A DNA stretch of 27,724 bases, taken from positions 1 through 27,724 of the IMG/VR virus record IMGVR_UViG_3300042895_000683. One strand, 5' to 3'. Of this stretch, positions 21,674-27,724 are shown one piece after another; the first letter of the stretch is position 1, and the number at the start of each line of letters is the position of its first letter. Both the position numbers and the translations under genes were made by a program. The DNA is from a virus. The notes under the pieces were generated by a model. The model did no database searches. It saw only the letters and a program-made list of their open reading frames with translations, and was not told the origin of the DNA.

Positions 21674-22750
21674 CTACATAAGTCCTAGTTGCGTAGCGGC
21701 ATCGTTAGCGCGTTGGGCTGCTTCTTCAGGACTTGCGTTATTACTTCTTTCAATTTTGTATTGTTCTTGCCAAAAACGCTGCGCGTCTTGCGTCAAACCG
21801 CGAGTATATTCCTGCATAGCAATCGTCTCAGAAACCGACATCTGTTGGGGTTCAAAGCTCTGGTCATAACCACGCAAGCCCTGAGCATAGTTCATACGCT
21901 GCATAGGAAGTTGCTGATTCTGCTGTTGCTGAGCCATGTCAAGTTGTGCAAGTTGATTGAGCAAATCACTTTGCAACTGGCTACGGAAATCAACGCCCTC
22001 AAGACCTGTAATGTCACGGGTCTGTTGGTTGAAAGCAGATTCGCCTTGACCAAGTTCGGTGTTGAGGTTGCCCGAAATCTGTCCCAACTGGCGAGAAATA
22101 GCCTGATTACGACCAGATTCGGCTGCTACACGCTGAGCAGGTTCTTGAGCAAGAGTTTCACCGAGTCCAAGCGCCGCCATTTCATCGGCAAGCGAGCTAA
22201 TGGCGTTGTCGTATCCCTGTTGAATATCTGATGCTGCTTGAGTGGCTGAAGTGGCAATAGATTCTCCAGCTGCGGTGCGCGAGCCTTCACGGGTGGCTGC
22301 TTCTTCAGCCTGAATGTCGCGCATTGCGCGATACATAGCCTTGACACGGGCATCAGTATCCGACACAGAGGTCTTGGCGCGGGCTTGGAGGCCTGAAAAA
22401 TCAATTCCAGGAAGTTGCTGCGTAGCCAAGTTCATGTAATATGCAGCGTCTTTGACGACAGGGGGTTCTGGAGTAAACGCTGTCGTCCTAGTCGGAATCC
22501 TGCCCCGCACAGATGCACGACTACGGGCAGCATCGGAGAAAGTAGTTGGTTCGCCAATAGGAGCACCAGTTGTTCCAGGAAAACCCTGAAAACGACTTGT
22601 AATTTTAGGCATAAGCGGTCTTGGCGCTCCAGAGCCTCCCATACCTTCAAAAGGGTTTTGTAATGGCGTTACTGCCCAAGGAGCGACAGGGCGAATAAGG
22701 TCACGCAAGCCCTTAGCAGGAGCATTGATAAAATCCATAAATGTAGCCAT
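21674..22750 (-). CDS. Gln/Ala-rich helical virion protein, 358 aa
   Basis: Starts ATG 22750 with AGGAGA upstream that overlaps the stop of the preceding gene. The first 90 residues are Pro-rich and disordered-looking (PLQNPFEGMGGSGAPRPLMP); residues about 100-350 are helical and Gln/Ala-rich with coiled-coil character, including a QQQQNQQ run (LDMAQQQQNQQLPMQRMNYA). No catalytic motif. The composition matches internal virion or core proteins next to giant ejection proteins. A chaperone or scaffold role is possible but unproven. The gene is between the 158-aa gene and the giant gene. Confidence 0.7.
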   Translation of the reverse strand: MATFMDFINAPAKGLRDLIRPVAPWAVTPLQNPFEGMGGSGAPRPLMPKITSRFQGFPGTTGAPIGEPTTFSDAARSRASVRGRIPTRTTAFTPEPPVVKDAAYYMNLATQQLPGIDFSGLQARAKTSVSDTDARVKAMYRAMRDIQAEEAATREGSRTAAGESIATSATQAASDIQQGYDNAISSLADEMAALGLGETLAQEPAQRVAAESGRNQAISRQLGQISGNLNTELGQGESAFNQQTRDITGLEGVDFRSQLQSDLLNQLAQLDMAQQQQNQQLPMQRMNYAQGLRGYDQSFEPQQMSVSETIAMQEYTRGLTQDAQRFWQEQYKIERSNNASPEEAAQRANDAATQLGLM

Positions 22751-22758
22751 GATGTCTC

Positions 22759-23235
22759 CTAGAACATTCCTGCTCGTAAGGCATCTTGCCTACGACGTAA
22801 TGCGGCCTCACGAGCCGCCGCGAGAGTATCTGCCTGGTCCGCCTCAAAAGACTGCAAATCAGAAGTCTGCCCAGTCTCAAACTGCTGCTGACCAGTCCTC
22901 AAGTTAGACGCTTGCTCCTCAAACTGCTTACCAACACCAGCACGAGCAGCACCATAGCCAGATGAGCGCAACATGCCACGTCCAGCAAAGTTCTGTCGAG
23001 CAGCGTTTGTTGCCTGAGCATAGCCACGTTGCTTATCAAAAACATCAAACGAGTTTGCGTCTGGGTTGTAGCCAAGCGTGTTGTAAGCGTTCGACAGGTC
23101 AAGTTGTCGGGCTCCTGCTTGTGCAGTTTGGCCTGAACGATACTGGGCTAAGGCACGTTGGATAGCCGCTTGCTGACGCTGAAAATCAGTGTCGGCAGCG
23201 AGAATCGTTGCGTCGTCTTCCTTAGCCTTAGCCAT
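22759..23235 (-). CDS. Gln/Ala-rich virion-associated protein, 158 aa
   Basis: The product begins MAKAKEDDATILAADTDFQR and is rich in Ala, Gln, Arg and Gly. The middle has NAYNTLGYNPDANSFDVFDK and the segment FAGRGMLRSSGYGAARAGVG; the last 50 residues are a helical Q/A/E-rich region ending ALRRRQDALRAGMF. It resembles its downstream neighbour in style (Gln/Ala-rich helix with Gly-rich breaks), so the two may be co-assembling virion parts. No known domain. It starts at ATG 23235 with only a weak Shine-Dalgarno. Confidence 0.7.
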   Translation of the reverse strand: MAKAKEDDATILAADTDFQRQQAAIQRALAQYRSGQTAQAGARQLDLSNAYNTLGYNPDANSFDVFDKQRGYAQATNAARQNFAGRGMLRSSGYGAARAGVGKQFEEQASNLRTGQQQFETGQTSDLQSFEADQADTLAAAREAALRRRQDALRAGMF

Positions 23236-23237
23236 GA

Positions 23238-23459
23238 TTACTTATTCAGGAATCGCTTTTGGATTGCTTGCTTGCGGGCCATGTTTTTGTCCATGCCGCC
23301 AGGCTTACGCATATCGTTGCCCATGCCACCAGGCTTTTGCGTATCGCTACCAGGCATTTGAAACTTTGGCATTGGGCCACCAGTAGTGGGCTTGAACGGC
23401 TTGTTCTGACCAGGCTTTACGGGGCGACCAAACATAGGGTCGTTACTCATTTTGGACAT
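23238..23459 (-). CDS. small Pro/Gly/Met-rich repeat protein, 73 aa
   Basis: The ATG at 23459 overlaps the preceding stop (TAATG) and has GGGAAAG upstream. The product is low-complexity and basic: FGRPVKPGQNKPFKPTTGG and then a repeated unit of about ten residues, QKPGGMGNDM and RKPGGMDKNM, ending in a basic helix ARKQAIQKRF. The repeat is also clear at DNA level (23291-23350). It is probably disordered. Small basic disordered proteins in virion operons often bind DNA or are packaged, but here that is inference. Confidence 0.65.
   Translation of the reverse strand: MSKMSNDPMFGRPVKPGQNKPFKPTTGGPMPKFQMPGSDTQKPGGMGNDMRKPGGMDKNMARKQAIQKRFLNK
23291..23350. repeat. two tandem 30-bp units inside the 73-aa gene
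   Basis: 23291-23320 and 23321-23350 begin CCATGCCGCCAGGCTT and CCATGCCACCAGGCTT and match at about 24 of 30 positions. They encode the KPGGM repeats and could expand or contract by slippage. Confidence 0.75.
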
Positions 23460-23659
23460 TACTTTCCCATCCTTCGTTGTAGGGCTTCACGGCGAGCTTT
23501 CGCTTTTGCATCACGCTCAGCGTAGCCGTACTTATTGGCAATCTTACCAGTAGTAGGCATCGAACGGCCTGAACCATAGTGCTTGCTACCAGCGGCGTAC
23601 TTGTTGAATCCTCCACCACCCACAGCGGGTTTTTGGAAACTATTGCGAATCGGATTCAT
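23459..23659 (-). CDS. small basic protein, 66 aa
   Basis: The product begins MNPIRNSFQKPAVGGGGFNK and has a Gly-rich, probably disordered first half and a strongly basic helical second half ending RDAKAKARREALQRRMGK. The net charge is highly positive, so DNA binding is plausible. Short proteins with a similar GSGRSMPTTGKIANKYGYA segment are, as far as I recall, found near nozzle genes of related podovirus-like phages. The start has no clear Shine-Dalgarno; the leader is AT-rich. It overlaps the next gene by TAATG. Confidence 0.65.
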   Translation of the reverse strand: MNPIRNSFQKPAVGGGGFNKYAAGSKHYGSGRSMPTTGKIANKYGYAERDAKAKARREALQRRMGK

Positions 23660-23685
23660 ATTTATATTCTAAACTATCTATTAGC

Positions 23686-25245
23686 TTAGTTGATAGCTTT
23701 CGATACGGTTTCTTTAGCATCGACATAGGTAATTAGCGAGTAGATACGCATAGGAGCTGTGGACAATGTTCCGTCCATTGAAACCGAAATCTTGAAGTTG
23801 ATTTGGCGGAATCGCAGACTCTTGAGGAACTTGATGAGTCGACGACCAGGAGTAGTACCTGCTGTCGTGCGGACAGTTTCGACAGATGCTTGAGGTGTCT
23901 GCGGCTGGCTCCAAGTAAAGTTGCGTATGTTGCCCCAAGTGGTTGCTCGTACTACACTCCAGTTGATTTGAGAACTAAAGGAGATAGGGAAAGCCGTTGC
24001 AGTCAGTGTTCCTCGGAATAGGCCATCGACACCCCACCAGAACAAGCGCTTGAATTTGGCTGTGGCGCTGTAGTCAAGGTCTTTAGTCTGCATAGTGCAG
24101 ACCATTGCTTCGCCGCTGGCGCTAATAACATCGGAAATAGTAAGTGTTTTAGCTAGGCGGGTGGCTCCAGTAACTGCTGTAGAACTGTGGACGTAAGCAA
24201 AGGTGTCAATGTCCTCACTCTCACGCTTCATAATCTTGCCAATAGACCCGTATACGGTGCTGTTCCACGATGTCCAAGTACGGGTAATTAGGTTGTACAC
24301 AAACATTGTGTCGTAGTAAGAGAAGATAATGCGTCGATTGAACTCTGACACGACAAAAGGCATGTAGATTCCTGCTTGACTGCCAGCCTCAAACGGTACT
24401 TTGAGGTTCAACTGGGCGGCGCGTCCGTTAGTGAACTCGTAGGCACGGTCATCGTACATAAAGTAGATGTAGCTTTCAAAGACCACAACGGCTTCTTTAG
24501 ATGAAAGGCCAATGCTACCAACGACCTGGGACACGGTACCTGTAGCGGGGTCATCGCTGTAGGTATAGCTCCAAATGCTTCGGCTACGGAACACCATAAT
24601 TGTGTTGTAGTACACAAGAACTTGCACAATTTCTTGACCGTCACCAAAACCGATGTCAACAAAGTCTGGGGTGGCAACCCAAAAACCTGCTGGGTCTCCA
24701 AGGATATTTGAGTACCTAATTTTGGTAGGCTCGCTGGCAAATCCCGATACCCACAGTCGGTCTTTGTAGTTGACAAGAATGTTGCCCTTGGGCATATTGG
24801 TTTCGGCAGTAAAGGTTCCGTAGGTTCCGCCAGAAATCCAGTAACCGCTAGAGCCAGCACCGCCCTCGGGAGCAAGTAGGTAGGCACGTCCGTTGTATTG
24901 AGTAAACGCTGTGGCTGCAAAAGCAGTATGCCCTGCCGCAGGGTCAAAAACACTTACCCAAGCCGACCCAGTAAAGAAATAAGTGTTATTGAGGCCATTA
25001 GTGGCTAATAGGAACGGTGAGCCAGCAGTGTCGTAGTAGTAGCCAAGTAGAACAATGTTGCCTGTAGCGCCAAGAGTCAGCGTAACTGTAGTATCTACAA
25101 ACGGTGGACGCGATTTGATGGAACCATCAAGGTCAAGTTCTACGTTTTGGGCTACGACAAGTTCGTTTGATGAAACAGATGCAGGGTCGCTGAAGGTATT
25201 GAGCCCACCAGTAAAGGGGCCAATAGGAATCTGCTGACCACTCAA
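23686..25245 (-). CDS. tail nozzle/stopper-like protein, probable beta-propeller, 519 aa
   Basis: The N-terminal GPFTGGLNTFSDPASVSSNE followed by LVVAQNVELDLDG is the signature of T7 gp12/P22 gp10-like tail tubes and stoppers, which open with a GGLN motif and a line of the type N-V-x-x-D-x-D-G. The rest is beta-rich with repeated aromatic strands (WISGGTYGTF, YYNTIMVFRSRSIWSY, RRIIFSYYDTMFVYN), consistent with a propeller. It would close the short tail under the adaptor ring. The only start in reach is TTG at 25245; in-frame ATG is far inside and the next upstream stop comes 45 bases before. It follows the adaptor gene after one base. Confidence 0.72.
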   Translation of the reverse strand: MSGQQIPIGPFTGGLNTFSDPASVSSNELVVAQNVELDLDGSIKSRPPFVDTTVTLTLGATGNIVLLGYYYDTAGSPFLLATNGLNNTYFFTGSAWVSVFDPAAGHTAFAATAFTQYNGRAYLLAPEGGAGSSGYWISGGTYGTFTAETNMPKGNILVNYKDRLWVSGFASEPTKIRYSNILGDPAGFWVATPDFVDIGFGDGQEIVQVLVYYNTIMVFRSRSIWSYTYSDDPATGTVSQVVGSIGLSSKEAVVVFESYIYFMYDDRAYEFTNGRAAQLNLKVPFEAGSQAGIYMPFVVSEFNRRIIFSYYDTMFVYNLITRTWTSWNSTVYGSIGKIMKRESEDIDTFAYVHSSTAVTGATRLAKTLTISDVISASGEAMVCTMQTKDLDYSATAKFKRLFWWGVDGLFRGTLTATAFPISFSSQINWSVVRATTWGNIRNFTWSQPQTPQASVETVRTTAGTTPGRRLIKFLKSLRFRQINFKISVSMDGTLSTAPMRIYSLITYVDAKETVSKAIN

Positions 25246-25246
25246 A

Positions 25247-25906
25247 TCAATACCACCTGTTGTCGTAAACGGTGATGGTTTCGTAGGTCATGTTCTGAGC
25301 TTGACGTTCCTCGTCAGTAAGCCCCAGCATTGAGCTTTCAAACTCTTGACGCTTGTAGTTCATCATGGATTCGTTCTCATCCATTTCGTATGCGCGACGA
25401 AGAACAAAGTTGACAACATCTGAGAAGAACTCGTCAGGAAGCGCCAAGGTGTTTCCAAGTGTCGTGAGCAAGTCAGGCATTGCTGTGTAGCGAATAAGAA
25501 TTTCGCCATCAAGGTTTGGCTTGGGCCAGAAAGTAATTTCGCCAGCCCACTCGTACCAAAAAGCGGGGAATCCGTCTTCCTCGGCTAGTGGGTCGCTAGT
25601 TGAAATGGTTTCTTCAGCCTGTGCGGTTGACATGTTACCAACGCGGCGACCATCAACAAGGAGGCTTTCAATCTGGTCAATTTTTGGGCTGATGGCGGTA
25701 AGAGAGTAAGTGTTAGTACCGTTTACCAAGGGCTTAGTAGCTTTTGCTTTGAGCACCTTAGTGCTATCAGCAATGGCTTGCTGTGCCTCGTTAGTCCAAC
25801 CAATGATGTCGTTGTCTACAAGTTGGACACCAGACTCGTCACCAAATAGACGCTTGACTGTGTTTGCCACGTCAGCGACTGTTTTTGTGGGATTGCTATA
25901 GCTCAT
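25247..25906 (-). CDS. head-tail adaptor protein (gp11/SU10 adaptor-like), 219 aa
   Basis: Starts ATG 25906 with ATGA overlap to the gene before. The product is helical at both ends with a central beta part. The motifs DNDIIGWTNEAQQAIADSTK near the N-terminus, then FPAFWYEWAGEITFWPKPNL, then ILIRYTAMPDLLTTLG and a final helix FFSDVVNFVLRRAYEMDENE match the short-tail adaptor pattern (a W-x-x-E helix, a W...I.F.P.P strand pair, a L-P-x-x-F-x-x-x-V helix). This protein forms the ring that joins the portal to the nozzle. It sits between the capsid-proximal gene and the nozzle gene, as expected. Confidence 0.72.
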   Translation of the reverse strand: MSYSNPTKTVADVANTVKRLFGDESGVQLVDNDIIGWTNEAQQAIADSTKVLKAKATKPLVNGTNTYSLTAISPKIDQIESLLVDGRRVGNMSTAQAEETISTSDPLAEEDGFPAFWYEWAGEITFWPKPNLDGEILIRYTAMPDLLTTLGNTLALPDEFFSDVVNFVLRRAYEMDENESMMNYKRQEFESSMLGLTDEERQAQNMTYETITVYDNRWY

Positions 25907-26388
25907 CGTTCAAATGTCTTTCCGCCGTGTTTGTAGGTGTGAAGTTTGTTGTTGCCGCCTGAAAGCATGAACTCGGCAAATTCAGCCATGTCTTCAAGTT
26001 CGTCCTCACGGTTTTTCATCTCCATAAGCTTTTTGGCATCTTCCTCAGCCTGAATACGTTTGAATACGTTGTCGGCTCCGTGGCGAACGGTATCTCCCAT
26101 AAACAGCCACGACAGAATCTTCTCTGGGGCGTCCATTTCTTTAGGTGTGAGGTAGCGGACGATGTACGGCGGAACCCCATCGGGGCTGTCGAGAATAGCA
26201 AAAGGCTTGGAGTGCTCTTCGGGAGATGTGCGGTCTACTTCGGGGATAAACACCAATGAGTAGGTTGGCTTGAAATCGGCAAGAACCTCTGCAAAACGTC
26301 GGTGATTCTCATTGATGAATTGCCCGTGGTTGGAGTTCCATACCTGCGGGTCATTGGTGAGGGCCGTAGTCATAGAAATATCGCTCAT
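25903..26388 (-). CDS. hypothetical virion-operon protein, 161 aa
   Basis: Starts ATG 26388; the second Met at residue 6 is an alternative. The product begins MSDISMTTALTNDPQVWNSN and has a beta-rich middle with YSLVFIPEVDRTSPEEHSKP and PPYIVRYLTPKEMDAPEKIL, then a charged helical segment with many Lys, Glu and Met (QAEEDAKKLMEMKNREDELE), and a short basic tail. Not recognised. Between capsid and adaptor a head decoration, head-completion or scaffold-like protein would be expected; the charged helix would suit a binding partner. It lies after the hairpin that follows the capsid gene. Confidence 0.7.
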   Translation of the reverse strand: MSDISMTTALTNDPQVWNSNHGQFINENHRRFAEVLADFKPTYSLVFIPEVDRTSPEEHSKPFAILDSPDGVPPYIVRYLTPKEMDAPEKILSWLFMGDTVRHGADNVFKRIQAEEDAKKLMEMKNREDELEDMAEFAEFMLSGGNNKLHTYKHGGKTFER

Positions 26389-26419
26389 AGTAAGAGTTTA
26401 CCCTTTCAGACATGAGAAT

Positions 26420-26445
26420 GGGGTCAGCCGTTACCGACTGACCCC
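26420..26445 (-). terminator. hairpin after the capsid gene
   Basis: GGGGTCAG (26420-26427) pairs with CTGACCCC (26438-26445); an inner CG/CG pair closes a TTAC loop. On the minus strand it follows the capsid stop by 12 bases and is trailed by ATTCTCATG, a weak U-tract. A partial terminator here would let capsid mRNA exceed that of downstream genes. Confidence 0.6.
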
Positions 26446-26457
26446 ACCCTCTAAGGC

Positions 26458-27681
26458 TTACGCCTCGGTGATGTCCTGGATGACACCGTTCGAGTTACGA
26501 CGGTCACAGCCAAGCTCGTGGTACTCAACGAGTCGGCAGTAGTAAGCGTCGTAGTCTCCGTTAGCATCACGAACCTGCTTCCACATCGAACCGTCACGGT
26601 CAAGCCAGTGCCAGTCCTCATCGCGGTAGTAGGTCATGGTGTCTTCGTTGATGAAGTACTGCGTTCCCAAAGGAGCGTCGACATCCGCGATAACAGGGAT
26701 TTCTCCACGGTCAGTCGTGAACGCGAGTCCTGAGAACCCACCAGTGAAGTCCTGCGTGTTTACCGTCTGGCGGTACTGCGACAGGAGGTTGAAGTAGGCG
26801 CGGCGAACACCGAGCGACTGAAGGATGAGAGTAGTTGAGCCACCGCGTGTGCGGATACGGTCAACCATCTTTATCATCAGCGACTCGGAGAGAGCGCGTC
26901 CAGTTCCGCTGTTCGAGTCAACTTCGGAAGTCCACTCAGGTTCCGTCGAGGGGTCGACGTTGTAGAGCGTTCCCGTGTTTGAAACGATTGCGGCGAGACC
27001 CGTGAGTTCACGGTTTCCACCAGCAGCGGGGCCAGAGCCCGTGCGAACGAGAATCTGAGCTGCGGTGACGTTGAACGCTGCACCCGAGAGGGTAACAGTG
27101 TTTGCGCCAGAGGCAAGCGAGACTGCCGTAACGGTACGAGCCGAGATTGCAACTGTCGAGGGCAACGTAATAACGTCGACGACAGCACCAATCTGGAACA
27201 AACGAGCATCGGTGACGGGAACGATGTTTACGGTAGTCGAGGTGGTCTTGACCACGCCGATAGCTCCGTTGCCCGAACCATAAACCTGACGGTTCATGTC
27301 CTTCTTGACATCGTTCTTGAGGCCCTCAACTTCGTTGTCCAGTGCGCGGGCGAAAGCCTTTGCATCGGTTGACGAGAGCGAGATTGCCTGTCCAGTGAGC
27401 TGGACTCCACCGTAGCCATACTTCAGCCCAACACGAGCTGCTGCGTGACCCTGCTGACCAGGAGTCGGGAGAGCCTCAGATTCGAGGCGCGAACCGATAC
27501 CTGCGTTGCGCTTGGTGTGGATGGGGAAAGTAACATACTTTCCGCCAGTTTCGTTGGTGACACCTGAGCCACTTCGCGTGATGCGCTTGAGTGCGACAAT
27601 TTCGTCGTTCAACTGCTCACGGATGCGTCCCTGGTACACCTCCTTCATGTACGACTCAATGGTCGAGAGGTTGGTTGACAC
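26458..27681 (-). CDS. major capsid protein, HK97 fold, 407 aa
   Basis: The start is GTG 27681 with AGAAGGTGG about 7 bases upstream. The product begins MSTNLSTIESYMKEVYQGRI and has the layout of HK97-type capsid proteins: an N-terminal helix, GKYVTFPIHTKRNAGIG then ALPTPGQQGHAAARVGLKYG as the E-loop region, a spine helix ALDNEVEGLKNDVKKDMNRQ, and a peripheral and axial part with LMIKMVDRIRTRGGSTTLIL. The end contains DEDWHWLDRDGSMWKQVRD. There is no obvious protease domain or N-terminal delta region, so scaffolding may come from another gene upstream. A strong hairpin follows. It is the first virion gene in the window and is the likeliest highly expressed gene. Confidence 0.85.
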   Translation of the reverse strand: MSTNLSTIESYMKEVYQGRIREQLNDEIVALKRITRSGSGVTNETGGKYVTFPIHTKRNAGIGSRLESEALPTPGQQGHAAARVGLKYGYGGVQLTGQAISLSSTDAKAFARALDNEVEGLKNDVKKDMNRQVYGSGNGAIGVVKTTSTTVNIVPVTDARLFQIGAVVDVITLPSTVAISARTVTAVSLASGANTVTLSGAAFNVTAAQILVRTGSGPAAGGNRELTGLAAIVSNTGTLYNVDPSTEPEWTSEVDSNSGTGRALSESLMIKMVDRIRTRGGSTTLILQSLGVRRAYFNLLSQYRQTVNTQDFTGGFSGLAFTTDRGEIPVIADVDAPLGTQYFINEDTMTYYRDEDWHWLDRDGSMWKQVRDANGDYDAYYCRLVEYHELGCDRRNSNGVIQDITEA

Positions 27682-27724
27682 TAGGCCACCTTCTTTCTTG
27701 GTTTAGTGGTGATTAGACACCCTG

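Noticed and set aside
23660-23690. AT-rich leader before the 66-aa gene (TTAGAATATAAATATG on the minus strand) as a promoter.
   Set aside because: TAGAAT or TATAAA could be a -10, but there is no -35 at suitable distance and AT-rich sequence alone is weak evidence.
27681-27722. End of a possible upstream minus-strand gene, giving ...TTKPRKKVA before a TAG that overlaps the capsid GTG start.
   Set aside because: Only 13 codons are visible and the other two frames also end within the same stretch (TAA at 27713-27715 and 27703-27705), so the true end of the upstream gene cannot be told.

Overview
The window is part of a tailed double-stranded DNA phage genome (Caudoviricetes). The virion gene set fits a short-tailed, podovirus-like particle: an HK97-fold capsid protein, a short adaptor, a propeller-like nozzle or stopper protein and a giant internal virion protein, with no tape-measure, tail-tube or sheath gene visible. 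The host is probably an actinobacterium. That is inferred from the GAAAGG-type Shine-Dalgarno sites, the many GTG starts, and small proteins and an HNH endonuclease that look like those of actinobacteriophages. Base composition looks moderate rather than GC-rich, so a freshwater or low-GC actinobacterium is possible. Host and lifestyle cannot be settled here. No integrase or repressor is seen, and the DNA polymerase has the tyrosine that is associated with virulent phages.

Layout: (1) 1-976 on the plus strand holds the end of a cut-off gene and two small single-gene units. A hairpin terminator, a conserved repeat of about 35 bp and then a small gene form the repeating pattern. (2) 977-1528 is a non-coding stretch that starts with a third copy of the repeat and is full of strong hairpins. 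It may be transcribed as a structured RNA or be an origin. (3) 1529-5493 is a tightly coupled run of small early genes, including zinc-ribbon proteins, a HicA-like plus winged-helix protein and a winged-helix protein. (4) 5490-15055 is the DNA metabolism module: SNF2-type helicase, HNH endonuclease, DEDDh exonuclease, Cas4-like nuclease, Sak4-like ATPase, probable ssDNA-binding protein, prim-pol primase, RepA-like helicase, family A DNA polymerase and RuvC-like resolvase. Most genes from 1529 to 15055 overlap the next one by 1 or 4 bases. (5) 15039-27681 on the minus strand is the virion arm. In transcription order it runs capsid, hypothetical, adaptor, nozzle, two small basic proteins, two Gln/Ala-rich proteins, the 1840-residue giant protein, an NlpC/P60 peptidase and a one-helix membrane protein.

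The two arms are transcribed towards each other and meet at a 17-base overlap of coding ends near 15050. The portal, terminase and any scaffold genes would lie upstream of the capsid gene, beyond 27724. The replication genes form a self-contained replisome plus a recombination set. The early small genes are mostly unrecognised and are the likeliest place for host takeover functions. The least explained features are the three-copy repeat, the structured region that follows its third copy, and a GTACGCTAA motif found at three operon starts.
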